Part shown: positions 34,285-46,473 of the stretch, piece after piece
How the letters are laid out: each line of letters starts with the position of its first letter
How positions within the stretch are numbered: the first letter of the stretch is position 1
Origin: Enoplolaimus lenunculus
Lineage: Eukaryota > Nematoda > Enoplea > Enoplida > Thoracostomopsidae
Direction: 5' to 3'
NCBI GenBank assembly: GCA_030248215.1
Contig: JASANG010003998.1
Span: forward strand, 248,001-312,000
DNA length: 64,000 nt
The notes under the pieces: generated by a model
Told to the model about the DNA's origin: nothing
Database searches by the model: none
Seen by the model: the letters and a program-made list of their open reading frames with translations, nothing else
Position numbers and translations under genes: made by a program

Positions 34285-34560
34285 AAGAATTTTGTGATAG
34301 CCCAGGGCTATCGCGAGTTTCGAAGAAGGTAGTGGTACTTGATAGCCCTGGGCTATAAGAGAAATTTCTTATAGGCCGGTGCTGTCGCGTTGTCGTCTTT
34401 AAAATGACCTTGTGACAAGCCTGATCTATAACAGATTTTGTGGCACCGTTGACAAAATTATTGTGAACGGCGCATTTTACTAAGCCCACTCCATCGCTCA
34501 ATGACCTTTTATTTGTTTTGCTCGCCTCGTTGCGCAATGACTTTTGTTGTTATCTTGACC
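34285..34560. mobile_element. Family I element I1
   Basis: It contains tagcccagggctat and its near-inverse twice, then cttataggcc and caaaattattgtgaacggcgc. Sister copies are at about 45290-45590 and 46474-47190. Non-coding; class unknown. Confidence 0.55.
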
Positions 34561-34731
34561 TCTTGTAAATTTAATATTTCTAAATTTTAGGGATCGTGTA
34601 TTTTCAATGCACTAACTTGCAATTTCATTATACCTGTAAAATTTCAATTTTTTCAGTTTGAGAAAAATTTAAAATGCAAAATTTTTTCTTTCAACTTCCA
34701 AATACTTAGTTTAGTTTTCTCTGCGGGGTTC

Positions 34732-35337
34732 ACGTTATAAACGGTGCAGCTTGGGATACGTTTTGTCCTTATTAGACTATTGGGCAATATTTTGTCTGCT
34801 AGTCGACCCATATCGTATTAAAAATTCGTATTTGTCTGCAATTGTCATGTGTAGGTCACCTTTTGTACCTCAATGTTACACGATATTCGAGATGTTGTCT
34901 GCGAATATCATATGATATATTTTCAAATGTCTGCATGCTTGAGGTAACATACCCAAATTGTCCTGTTGACTATCATATGATACTAGAATGTGAAATTTGA
35001 ATTTTTGTATTATGAAGCTGCAGTTGTAAGCAATTTTGTGCCGAAAACGTTTTGTAGGCGTGTATTTCGTATTTAAAGCACATCTGTGCCTCTGCCGTGC
35101 GGTTTTCCACTTGTTTATCAGCACGCAAAGATTTACTGTACTGCTGAATATTGTATGATATTCGTACCGGGCCTTGTACACATTGATCACTTGAGGGCTG
35201 TGGTTTGTAAGCTAATGTCATATGACAATCGAGTTTTGTCTGTTAATCCGATATGAGTGCTCGAATTTTAAAGTTGACGTCGAATCAACATGGGACACAT
35301 CCTGTCCGGCCTGCCCGGTTATAACGTGAATCCCGCA
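34732..35337 (-). mobile_element. Family H element H3 (reverse orientation)
   Basis: Inverted ends ctgcggggttcacgttataa and ataacgtgaatcccgca. The interior reads as the reverse of H1, H2 and H7, with the same CATATG palindromes. TAA follows the right end, but the left flank (ctc) does not match it, so no clear target duplication remains. Confidence 0.8.
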
Positions 35338-35615
35338 TAAACCTTACTACTGAATTGGAAATTGAATTGCAATAAATATACTATAGGAAAATTGTGATTT
35401 ACATTTCATATACTGTTAAGGAAGTTGATTGTACAGTTTAAACTTTCACATTGCAATTTCCGTTTCAGTTTCTAAATGCTAAAACCCTAGTATTTCCATG
35501 TTGGGAATTGCACTACTACTATCATGTAGACAATGCAATATGCACCTGACGTAACTGCGCAATACAAAGTGTACCGGTGTGCGTTGCATTTTGGCTAGTC
35601 TTCGCGTTGTTTCAG

Positions 35616-35819
35616 AGATGTCATGTTTGGTCCAGTGTCCTGCTCCGACGTCGACAAATAACTACAATACATTGACATACAGTAATAACAGACAACCAAA
35701 TTCGACTATGAGTATTGTTTGTAATCCTGGCTATGCACCATCAAACGGCAATGGCGTTGTGACTTGTGGCACAGACGGCAAATGGGACCAACCATTTCCA
35801 CGTTGTGATCAATATTGTT
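35616..35819 (+). CDS. Exon S3: sushi (CCP) domain
   Basis: 204 nt, phase 1-1, between tgtttcag and gtaaga. Core Cys are in VQC, IVCN, VTCG and PRC; there is a GKWDQP segment; extra flanking Cys are in MSC and QYC. It is 279 bp downstream of element H3 and 473 bp upstream of A3. Confidence 0.9.
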
Positions 35820-36292
35820 GTAAGAACATGCTATGTTTTAATTAAAATTTGTGATGTCATTGCTGTTCTTGAGTGGCAAAGCTAAAATTTTCGCCAGGAG
35901 TCAAGACGTTTTTAACTTATTTTTGTAGCATAAATATAACTTGAATTTTGGTTGGTAGATGTTCAAGCCAATTGTTTATGTGCATATAGTTTTTTACAAA
36001 TTTGTTTCTGCTTTGCGTACATTTATTAACAGACGCTAATTTTTGCAAGTTATTGTGGAGAGCCATTGCTCCAGCATTGCATCCAGCAACGGTTCGTTAA
36101 GCGAGCAATATGATAAGAGTAGCAAGGGAAATTCTCCTAATACATAATTTTATTAATGTCTTCGGATTTTTTGCGATCAAGTGCGTACACATCTAAAAGG
36201 ATGGTGACCCCTTTTCTCAGCCGAAATTGCAATGCTGCCGTAGGCCTTTGTGCCTGTCCTTTGTCTACGCATCAATTTGGCTCAGTTTTCAG

Positions 36293-36486
36293 CGATGGCT
36301 GATGACAGATCAACATTGTGCAATGGATTTGGAACACATAGAATGTTTACTGGTGATTATTGCTACTACGATTATCACGTTGCTTATATTTGGAGCTCAG
36401 CTCAACAAACCTGTGTGAATCAAGGCGGTCAGCTGGCAGTCGCGCGAGATAAAAACGCTTTTCATGCGTTCTATACAATTTCAAAA
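36293..36486 (+). CDS. Exon A3: N-terminal half of a CTLD (module 3)
   Basis: Between gttttcag and gtatgt, phase 1-0. Cys occur in TLC, DYC and QTC (16 residues between the last two), followed by NQGGQLAVARDKNAF. The ordinary phase pattern places B3 next. Confidence 0.9.
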
Positions 36487-36835
36487 GTATGTTTTGAAGT
36501 CTGTTGCAGTATGGAAATGCAGTATATATGTATTGGACTATCAATTTAAAGAGAATTTGGGAAATTGTTACCACAAAGATAGAGACACGCTCGACATGCA
36601 TGATCTGACGTCAGAACAAAGATACTTGGAAAGAGATTGCGTTCAAATTTATTTGAGCACACCTAATTTGAAGCGATTCTAGAAACCTTGAGCAAGTGAG
36701 CATTTTTGAATTTAAAAAGTGGATGTTTGAGCAATTGATAAATCTAAGCCGTGAAACGTTAGTTGTGGTGACAGTGGTGGTGCAGTAAAATTTCTTATTG
36801 CCCGCAATCCAAACTCCAAGTAAAATCACGTGTCA

Positions 36836-38391
36836 TGCGGGGTTCACGTTATAACTGGGGCAGTCGTTCCACGTTTTTTCACATGTCGATTTGAGATGAA
36901 CATGAATTTTTGCTACCATCATATGAGACGGACAGGCAAAAGTCGAGTATCATGTGATACTGCTATACAAAGCACGGGTACACAGGTTATCTCAACATAC
37001 AAGTGTTCGAATGTCACCTGACACAATTAGACACATTGGGGAATATCATATGATATTTTAAATTAACAGCAAATATGATATGATATTCAGCAAAACGAAT
37101 TTGTAGTATCATATGATATTCCATTATGTAGTTTAAGACTTATCATAAAGACAATCCGCCAAAATTTGAATATTCCCACCAAAATTTGAATTTTCCCGCC
37201 AAATTTTGAATTTTCGCGCCAAAATTAAATTTCCCGCCAAATTTGAATTTCCCCAAATTATAAATGTTCCTGCCAAAATTTAAATTTCCCGCCATATTAT
37301 TAGTATTGTTATTTACATTGTCTCGTAATATCATGATACAAATGGTATATGCATGTTAGTATTATATTATATTTCACCATACGCAAACCTAGTTATGCAA
37401 CTGACTCAGTAGACATTTTTACAAGTCATATGATATTGACAGACAATGTATGGAATATCATATGATATTGAAAGACAAAACGTGACCGATACGTGATGTT
37501 AGCTGACATAGCAACATTTTAAAGTGTAAAATGTTGCTACCTGTTTACCTGTTTGTAATAATCCGAGTTTTTGTGTTACAGTAGCACGCGGAATTTTATG
37601 TCCTTGCATGAATCCGATAAAAATGATTGAGTAATTATTTAACATAGGGCAAAAGGAAGTTAAAATTTGCGGGATTCACGTTATAACCTGAGCAGCCTAG
37701 GACACGTTTTGTCTCTATTAAACTAATGGGTAACATTTTGTCTGCTTATAGACCTTATATCGTGTTCGAAAATTTGTATTTGCGTAACAGCATTATGATA
37801 TGATATTCAATAAGACGGATTTGGAGTATCATACGATATTCCATTATGTAGTTTAAGACGTATCATAAGACAATCCACCAAAATTTGAATATTCCCGCCA
37901 AAATATGAATTTCCCGCTAAAATTTGAATTTTCCCGCCTAATTTTGAATTTTCGCGCCAAAATTCAAATTTCTCGCCAAAATTTGAATTTCCCACAAGAT
38001 TTAATTTCCCGCCGAACATACAATTTTTCCGCCCAATTTTAAACTTTCCTTTCATAATTTAAACTTCCCGCCATAATACAAGTATTTATTTGCATTGGCT
38101 TGTAATATCATATGATACTAACGGCACATGTCTGTTAGTATCATATGATATTCCAAACCAAGTTATGCAACTGACTCAGTAGACATTTTCAAAATGATCA
38201 CATGATATTGATAGACAACGTAGGGAATATCATATGATATTGAAAACAACACGTGACCGATACGCGATGTTAGCAGACAATCACTGTTTTTGGAATATTA
38301 TATTGGGTTACATCGCAGACAAACCGTTACCCAATATATAGAACGTGACAAAACGTGACCCAGCTGCACCATTTCTAACGTGAACTCCGCA
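36836..38391 (+). mobile_element. Family H compound H4 (two overlapping copies)
   Basis: A left end at 36836 (tgcggggttcacgttataac) and a second left end at 37669 (tgcgggattcacgttataac) share one right end at 38391. Two arrays of about 21-bp units with ttttcccgcc and aaaatttgaat lie at 37155-37300 and 37870-38070. More than ten CATATG palindromes are present. It appears to be one copy inserted into, or tandem to, a truncated sister. The subfamily matches H6 in reverse. Confidence 0.7.
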
Positions 38392-38620
38392 TGAAATAAT
38401 GCAGCTGTGTACAAGTTACATGCTAACCCGTAGCTACTTGGGGCAAGATGGCTCAACCGCTATAGATAATTTTAAACCTCGCTTGTATACTCAATTGAAA
38501 AATTATGCATCTCTTAAAATTTTAGCATTTAAGCAACGCAAGTGAGCTACGCGGCCTGGTTGCATAAGGGTAAGTAATGGAAAGTAACTGCTGCTTGTTA
38601 ACTGTTTCTACAATTTACAG

Positions 38621-38777
38621 CAACATGGATGTACATATAACGGCTGCAGGTTTTGGATCAACGGACGACATACAACTTTAAATCTTGCAGTAACATATGA
38701 TAATTTTAATATTTACAAAACTATCTTCGAGCCCGATCCCGACTTCAATTCTCTTGCCGAGACTGCGGTCACTGTTG
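38621..38777 (+). CDS. Exon B3: middle part of a CTLD (module 3)
   Basis: Between tttacag and gtgagt, phase 0-1. It begins QHGCTYNGCRFWING, the Cys pair plus Asn-Gly signature of B exons. It ends AVTVG when joined to C3. C3 follows only after 10 kb, with two decayed C-like exons in between. Confidence 0.85.
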
Positions 38778-41147
38778 GTGAGTTTTTCAACAGTCAGTTC
38801 ACGCTATAGTTGAGTGTGAAACCTGTGAATTCAAAGTGCATGAAACGAAAAGACCATGTTGCAGCTGAAATAAAATGTAGCCATCTTTATTTTTCAATAA
38901 ATTTGAATACTGCTATGGTAAGACCATGTTCCATTTTAAGAACGAAAAAACACCAGTGAACTAAAAGCTTTGATGCTTCAAGTTTGAAAATCTTAAGTGT
39001 TCGTTATTTACACTACCTGCCGGCAGAAACGATAACTACAATAATTTTTAGGCTTTGCTTTTTAAACCCAATTGAGTACAGTTGCTTGCAATACGATATA
39101 GTTAAAAGACATGCCGATAATTTTCACAATTCAATGTTTAAAAATTGTAACTATTGCCAGACAATGGTTTGCAGTTTCATACTGCCGCTGAGTAAATTTC
39201 AGCTACAACAAGAAGTGTTTTTGACAACGTTTTATAAGGTTGGTTGCCCTTGACTAAAATCTTTGCCACCATCGAAATTGGCTGCCTGTCTAGTTATGCT
39301 ACTCCACTCATCCATGTTCGGGATTCGTTTCCCATTCCAGGCTCGCAGAGCATTTGCTTCTAACACATAACCGTTACTATCGTACCTCACAATTGTCAAA
39401 GGTAAATTAGTTCAATAAAATTTATTTTCGGCTATGAGCCGGTTACCACCATAACATTCAAGTATTTGTCAAAAAAATCTTTGGGGCTGAGAGACTCATA
39501 TCCTCGCTTATTCCTGCTCCTGGTTAAAACTTCTGACCACCGTGGCAGGCAACTCCCTCTACTATATGGTAATCAGGAAAAATTCGAAGTGCGAGAAAAA
39601 ACAAATTTTTGGAAAAAAAGGTATTGGACAAAAATTGAAAAAGAAAACGGAGAACCCACAACGTCCATTTCTAGGACTGTAGAAAGTTTATGTGCACTTG
39701 TCAATTAAAAATCCACTGATCCGAAAAAGAAAAAGAAAAAGGAACCCTGCGTGGACAATAACTTCAAAGTCTGACTCAGACTTGCTCGGTCGCGAATCGA
39801 TCCAGCTTGAGCCAGGGATAACGAAAACAATATCATCTTGCGGAGATAAACGAAAGACAACTGCTAGCAGAAAAGGGAATAACCACAATCTAAATATCAG
39901 ATCTGAATCAAAATTTCAGGGGCACTTCCGGTAAGTCTTGGTGTTATGTAACTTATAGCGCTAATTAAACCTAAATTTGTGATTTCCTTACACAAATTCA
40001 GTTCAAACATTCCATTTACCTGATCCGCCTCCTGCCGATGCGTGGTTTCCCAAGCTTCCAGGTCTTCACGAGCCGGTGGACCTGCCTCCCACCGGCCGCC
40101 TTCCGACGATGCTGGACGAAACTCTGCTGCAAGCGGGTTCAAACGTGCCGATGTATTGGGAGAAACAGGTATCGTTTCCGAAGCAAAGGACGCTGATCAA
40201 TTTGGTGGGGAAGTTCGCGGCGAAATACTTCGAGTATTATGATCCATGTTTGAGCAAAGTTTGTTTGGTGTTCGAATTCACTGAGATTTTTTGTTATCAA
40301 CCAAACTACGTTAGTCGCAATAGCGCAGGAATTATTAAGGTTATAAAAAATTATTTTTATTCCGTTATTCACCTGAATGCAATTCGGTTAAAACCCCGAT
40401 AGAGACAATCTAGACTCAACCGCAGCCTAAACCAGACACAAGCTAGCGTTTACAGATTTTTCCGCCTAAGAACGAATGTCAACCAAGTTTCCAATCAACT
40501 ATATTTCAGCAACCCGCACTGGAAATCCGTATAGCGCATGTACGGCCTACCCATGTGGGCGCTGTCACGCAACCAAGAAAACGAGTTCACAAAACAAAAG
40601 CAAGCATATTTAAACTACCCATTCTGGTATGACTCTGAATTAAATCACCCGGTTCATATTATCTGAAAACCTTTACAGGAAAACAGAAATTGATTTCCTT
40701 TTATAGCTCCAATTCTCCAGTTAGAATTTTTCAAAAATCCGCGCTATGCATTGAAACCGCAAAAGAAAGAAATAAAAACATGAAACCTTTTTAAAAGCCA
40801 TGTTACTACCAGCAGAATGAAAATCTACTAGCTAACTATCTATTATTCAGCACATAACGAAAAATGTATCTTCAAACCCTTCGAAGTATCAAAACTACAT
40901 CGAATATAAAACGTCACTAAAATCCCTCCAAAACTAGTTAAAGATTTCAGCCGCTTTTGTTCGAACGCGTTTTTACTTATCAAAGAGCTAACCCACCTGC
41001 AAAACTTGTTTAAACGCGCAACTTGAACTTAAAATTTCAAAATCTACAAAACAATTACATCAGATTATAAACAACACAAACTAACCACCAAATACTTCCA
41101 AACATGCGTTATATGTACTGAACAAACCATTTTCAAAATACTAGAAG
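38778..41147 (+). other. Intron with a GC-rich, coding-like island
   Basis: At 39692-39930 one frame is rich in Lys, Arg, Ser and Asp and ends at a gtaagt. At 39993-40260 another begins after aaattcag and reads Pro-rich (PDPPPADAWFPKLPG), then LDETLLQAGS and VPMYWEKQ. The second stretch is clearly more GC-rich than its surroundings. I do not recognise either protein. The phases of the two stretches do not join cleanly. It could be a small intronic gene, or a pseudogene. Confidence 0.35.
40510..40612 (+). pseudogene. Decayed C-type CTLD exon (C3a)
   Basis: After tatttcag, in phase 1, the first half resembles C0: TRTGNPYSACTAY against TSTGAHTSCMYA. The second half loses the pattern, no CE ending or donor is found, and the frame stops at about 40612. 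It sits where a C exon is expected, 1.7 kb after B3, but an intact C3 lies at 49.0 kb. Confidence 0.5.
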
Positions 41148-41664
41148 TAATAGATGATCCACGTAATAATGCGCGCGTAGTTGTAAGAAATTGTCCACCC
41201 ACCCCCTTACGACCAGTGTCAAAAAACGATGCTATAACAAGGGCCTGATGACAACACACACTTTGTTCTTAGGGAGTCGGTTTTGTCCCGACAGTGTTCT
41301 AAGGGACCAGGGACAAAACAGAGTCCCTCGGTAGGGATACTGAAAAAACGCAGACTCTCGCTACGCATCGTTTCTAGGAAATAAATATTAATTTTTTGTG
41401 CATAGCTTCTGCTAAAACAAATGTACAGCAATAGTCCCTTCGAACAGTGTCTCTTTACAGAGTAAGGACATTATTCACTGTGTTCTGTGAGTGTAGCGAT
41501 ATTGGAGACCCTGTAAGCAGGATGTCTGCGTTGTCCTTGAACTCTGCAAAGAGACTAGTTCTAAATATAACAGCCTTCCTACAGAGTTCCTGAAAATGAC
41601 ATGGGTCGTTAGACGAGGACAGTTTTTTCATCTAGTGCACGCACTATTACGTGGATGACCCATA
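41148..41664. mobile_element. Family G element G5
   Basis: Ends taatagatgatccacgtaat and attacgtggatgacccat are inverted relatives. The interior shares gagtctgcg-, cagtgttct- and gggacaaaac-like words, reversed, with G2. Non-coding. Confidence 0.7.
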
Positions 41665-42465
41665 AATAATAATAATAATGCCCAACGCTTAAACCATATT
41701 TTTGACTCTAAAACTCAAAACTCACAATTTTATACAATTTTTAACCACGCTACCCAGGCCTGGAAAGAGGAAGAAAGCAGTACTAGGCTCAAAAACACTC
41801 ACACTATGGTCAATTCTTTCTCTTCCTTTTATCTGCCTGCACTCTCCATTTTGCATTCCTGTGTAAGTACTCCGCTACGGCTCCAAAAATCTCTAAACGG
41901 GTAGTTTTCCAACCCGACACGCTAGAATTTTGCGTCTCTCGGATTGTTGACTCAGAAAATTTCCAACACAGCAACGTCACGGATCCAGTTGTATCTCTAC
42001 ACAATTGAAACAGAATAAAACTTTATATTAATGATGAAAAACCCCACTTTTTGTTTCAAAATTGTATATTTTTTTGTACATGCGTTGTATCTAAGCAAGG
42101 TTCAATCGGAAACAAGAAACGAAAAATATTTGCTAAAAAATTCATTTTTAAAACTATCTTTTCGCTTTTAATGGTGTAAACACACCATTTAGAATGCTAA
42201 AATCCCGAAACAAATGCGGTAGCTGGAAACATGATAAATTATGGAGTATGGCACAAATTGAAAAGTTTGGCAATACACCCTCAGACAAAGAAAAACCAAG
42301 TTAGAGTAATATGCCAACTTTCTTAAATTTTCAAATGAGAAAAATTTTTAAAACCGAAAATACCGGATTTATTACCGGAACCGGATAGTGAAAAACACCG
42401 AATTTCCCTACCGGAACGGGAATTTTCGGCTGCACCTGTATCTAAACCATATGTTACATCTGTTA
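41665..42465 (+). other. Intron stretch with a CCGGAA patch
   Basis: At 42355-42440 ataccgga and ggaaccgg words precede gctgcacctg, like the patches at 12.3 and 32.8 kb. Nothing else is recognised. Confidence 0.4.
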
Positions 42466-43025
42466 TGCGAAGTTCATGTTATAACTGGGGCAGCCTGGAA
42501 CACGTTTTGTCCGTATGATTATAGTTGGTAACATTTTGTCTGACCGTTTTTCCGCTATCAGATTCAAAAAATTTGAATTATCTGCTATCCTGATGTGACA
42601 TCTACTGTTTGTACTGCAATATCATATGATATTCCAAATATTTTCAGCGAGTACCATATGACAAATTTGAAAATGTCTGCAAAGTAGCAGTACACTGTCT
42701 TGATTGTCCTGTAGAATGTCACGCACTAAAACTTGAAATTTGAATAATTTGTACTTAGGAATATATTTTGGAAAAAATTCAGCGAGCAACAAAAATGTAG
42801 AAGCTGATTCAACTTTCGAAATCATTTAATGCTGCATCATCTAACTGTTTACAGTTTTATTAGCGCGCACAAATTCCATTGTCTTGCATAATATCATATG
42901 ATATTTAGTAGACTTTTGAAATATAATATGATATTCGCATAAATGTCTCGGCCAATGTTACTTTAAAGGCCGTCCCATTTTCCCGGGACAGCAATGTACC
43001 AGGAGTACATTCCAAAAATATAATT

Positions 43026-44053
43026 GAGACAGCGGGACAGTTGGGACAGATGGGACAGTTGGGACAGTTGGGACACTTGGGTCAGTTTGGACAGATGGGA
43101 CAGTTGGGACAGTTGGTACAGTTGTGACAGATGGGTCAGTTGGGACAGATGGGACAGATGGGACAGTTGGACAGATGGGACAGTTGGGACAGTTGGGACA
43201 GATGGGACAGATGGGACAGCGGGACAGATGGGACAGTTGGGACAGATGGGACAGTTGGGACAGATGGGACACTTGGGACATTTGGACAGATGGGACAGTT
43301 GGGACAAATGGGATACTTGGGACAGATGGGACAGTTGGGACAGATGGGACAGATGGGACAGCGGGACAGATGGGACAGTTGGGCCAGATGGGACAGTTAG
43401 GACAGATGGGACAGATGGGACAGTTGGGACAGATGGACAGATGGGACAGTTGGGACAGATGAGACACTTGGGACATTTGGACAGATGGGACAGTTGGGAC
43501 AGATGGGACAGTTGAACAGTTGGGACAGATGGGACAGTTGGGACAGATGGGACAGATATGACAGATGGGACAGATGGGACAGTTGGGACAGATGGGACAG
43601 TTGTGACAGATGGGACAGATGGGACAGTGGGACAGATGGGAAGTTTGGACAGATGGGACAGTAGGGACACTTGGAACACTTGGGACACTTGGGACAGATG
43701 GGACAGTTGGGACAGCGGACAGATGGGACAGATGGGACAGTTGGGACAGTTGGGACGGATGGGACAGTTGGGACAGATGGGAGACTTCGGACACTTGGGA
43801 CACTGGGGACACTTGGGACACTTGGGACAGATGGGACCGCTGGGACAGATGGGACCGCTGGGACAGATGGGACCGCTGGGACAGATGGGACAGTTGGGAC
43901 AGATGGGACAACGGGACAGATGGGACAGATGGGACAGTTGAGACACTTGGGACGCTTGGGACAGATGGGACAGTTGGGACAGATGGGGAAGTTTGGACAG
44001 ATGGGACAGTTAGGACAGTTGGGACAGATGGGACAGTTGGGACACTTGGGACA
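43026..44053. repeat. 9-bp minisatellite, unit GGGACAG(A/T)T, about 110 copies
   Basis: Units gggacagat and gggacagtt alternate, often giving an 18-bp higher order, with variants gggacactt and gggaccgct. Because 9 is a multiple of 3 and the unit has few stop words, several frames on both strands stay open for 100-400 codons (W-D-R/S, G-T-D/V, S/T-V-P repeats). These are by-products of the repeat, not genes. Confidence 0.95.
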
Positions 44054-44240
44054 AATATATGTATATATATGTATATATATGTATATATGTATATATGTGT
44101 ATATATGTGTATATATAATATATACATATATACAGATATATACACATATACACACATATACATACATTTATATCCACACATATATACAATATGTGTGTAT
44201 ATGTACCTATGTATATATATTATATATACCTACGTAAATA
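44054..44240. repeat. TATATG / TACATA microsatellite
   Basis: A nearly pure alternating run of tatatgta and atatacat words directly adjoining the 9-bp array inside element M. Confidence 0.9.
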
Positions 44241-45154
44241 TATCTGCCTGTGCATATGTAAACAGGAGCGTATAAGTGTGCACTCCGGGTATATTTGTGT
44301 CCCGGGCAATTGGGACGGCCTTTATAGTAACATGGACCAATGACTCGCAGTATCCTATGCAAAATGGCTACTTGTATACGATGGTCGCGTGAGATCAGTG
44401 ATTTGTGAGTCAATATCATGTGACATTCAAGTTTTGTCTACATAACCGGTATTCAAATCACAAAATCTTATCTTGACGTCGAATCAACTTGGACAAATCG
44501 TGTTGCAAGCAGCCCCAGTTATAACGTGAATCCCGTGTTAAGCAAAGAAATCGAACTGTACAGAATGATTTAATTGAATAACAACCGCTTACTGTCTGAA
44601 ACAGCGTGCATTACTTGGCGACAATTTTATCAGTCACTCCAGTTTCCGATGTTTAAAGTTTAGATAACCTGTAAAATTGTTTACGATATTCGAAAATTTG
44701 CTAAGGCTTGACGTTCGTAATGTTTTAATAGTTTTACATTACATTTGACTTCTAAATCAAAGGTATGCGTGCTCCACAATATCTCGTGGTACACCGTGTG
44801 GAAAAATGCATTGGCAATTGAAGCGACTTATACTAATTTAAAAACAGCAAGCAGCAGGGCCTTAAATTTTAAATTTTTAGAAATTTAAAAATTGAGTATT
44901 ACTAATCGGTGATTACAATTTTCACGAAGTTGTCGTTGATATACACTTAATTTTTGTTAAAACTACATATGCCTGTATAAAACGTGTTCTGGTATATGCT
45001 CTTGGCTTAAAAATCAAAAATAGCAATTGTCTACGACGTTTTGCTTGTAGACGACTAAAGGATAGACCCTGTGAAAAAACATTTTTGAAATCAACAGTGT
45101 CAAAAAAGCGTTTGTATTATTGTTTATTTTACTATTGAACATTTTTTATTTCAG

Positions 45155-45288
45155 AGAATAGTAGCAGTTGCTCTGGCATTGCAATTTTGCTCACGATGGC
45201 GTTTTCCAGAGAACGCATACCCAAAAAATTCTTGGCTGCCCGCAGGCGTGCAGCTGCCAAAACCTTACAAGGGCTTTATTTTTCTTTC
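45155..45288 (+). pseudogene. Decayed C-type CTLD exon (C3b), cut by a transposon
   Basis: After tttatttcag, in phase 1, it reads SSSCSGIAILL like the first third of C3. No later Cys or CE ending follows, and element I2 begins at about 45290. The upstream intron word aatgttttaatagttttaca (44719) recurs before the intact C3 (48917), so the exon and its flank were duplicated together. Confidence 0.45.
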
Positions 45289-45289
45289 T

Positions 45290-45595
45290 ATACATGCGCC
45301 GTTCGCAATAATTTTGTCAGCGGTGCCACAAAATCTTTTATAGGCCAAGCTATCACGAGATCAATTTCAAAACGAGCTCGTAATAGCCCTGGGCTATAAG
45401 AGATTTTTCTTATAGTCCAGGACTATCAGGTGTCAGGTGCCTTCCTCGAAATTGGTGATAGCCCTGGGCTACCAGAAATTGCATCAAATTAATCACACAC
45501 AACACATACACAAACACAATACAAACGCACACAACGCAATTTAACACACAAACAACGCACACATATCTAGTTACAAATTATCAATTTTTCGAAGT
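45290..45595. mobile_element. Family I element I2
   Basis: Contains gcgccgttcgcaataatttt, then tagccctgggctataagag and its partial inverse, then a run of aca-rich words (cacacaacacatacac). Related to I1 and I3. Confidence 0.5.
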
Positions 45596-46473
45596 TTAAG
45601 TGTTAGCCCAAAACTAAGACCAATTTTGTGGCATCGTTCAATTTTGAAAATTTTGAATAAGATATAAAATTTTCACGTCTGCAGAAAAATAAATTTGGAC
45701 TTTAGTATTACCGTTTGTACCCGGGCTCATGTTAAAGTTAGGAGCTGACAGTTTTTCTGCTAGACTGTAGTAATGGAGTAAAGCAACTTATTATTTGCTT
45801 AGGCTTAGGTGTTTAGCTCATTCATACGGTTTTTAAGCTTATGAATAGACTAATACGACATTAAGGCCGAATTCTATACAATTCAGCCATGTGTGGCAAT
45901 GTAGAATTTTATTTTCAAAGAACGTGATCTATGCGTATATTAAAATTTGAACGTATATTAAAATTTGTTGTACACAATTTGTGTTTAAAACATTCTACAT
46001 TAAAATGTTTATTAACTCCGGGAGGGGGCTCAATTTAAGGTCTCTGCCTACGCTGAATACATATATTAAAAAGTCAAATGCCTACGCGTTTTTGACGCTT
46101 GACAATGATCTTTCGTGCACATATATGTATGTATATATGCATATATTATACATCTATACTGGTTTTAGGTAGGTATCTTGTTTAGCAAGCCTACTCCGTT
46201 TTGGTGGATATATTATTAATATTCCTGTACCGTAGTCGTAATCTGGCGTTTGCCCCAAAAATAAACCACTGAAAAATTTCAAGCCGTCAAATTTTTCTAA
46301 GACCGCGCAAAGTTCGAAAATTTTTGTTTGTCACTGGCAGAGGATTAAAAGTATAAAATTGTTTGATTAAAGGCTTAAAATTTTAAAACTTAACCTAAGG
46401 TATCAAGTTTCAAAACATACAAATACCTAATGTGTGTTATGAATATAAATATATATGAGATAAAATTTTGTCA
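45596..46473 (+). other. Intron stretch with no recognised gene
   Basis: Contains a short gcttaggcttagg block at about 45797 and a small tatgtatata run near 46120. Nothing else is recognised. Confidence 0.4.

Larger units (their letters stand above)
42957..44331. mobile_element. Element M: long inverted ends enclosing a minisatellite, nested in H5
   Basis: The left end reads gttactttaaaggccgtccc then ttttcccgggaca; the right end is its inverse, tgtcccgggcaattgggac then ggcctttatagtaac, about 34 bp with three differences. Between them lie the 9-bp minisatellite and a TATATG-rich microsatellite. No transposase or clear target duplication is seen, so element status is inference from the ends. 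Confidence 0.55.
42466..44537 (-). mobile_element. Family H element H5 carrying a nested element
   Basis: Ends tgcgaagttcatgttataac and gttataacgtgaatcccgtg are flanked by TTA on both sides (42463-42465 and 44538-44540). The outer 490 bp on the left and 200 bp on the right match family H in reverse orientation. The centre is replaced by element M with its 9-bp array. Non-coding. Confidence 0.8.

Noticed and set aside
35616-35845. An independent small gene starting at the ATG inside each sushi exon
   Set aside because: The ATG near the start of S1-S4 is part of a phase-1 exon preceded by an acceptor; it does not need to be a start codon and is absent in S5 and S6.
42958-44181. A 407-codon minus-strand frame and several long frames on both strands with three-residue repeats
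   Set aside because: They are produced by the stop-poor 9-bp minisatellite, which keeps many frames open at once; no splice, start or protein family supports them.
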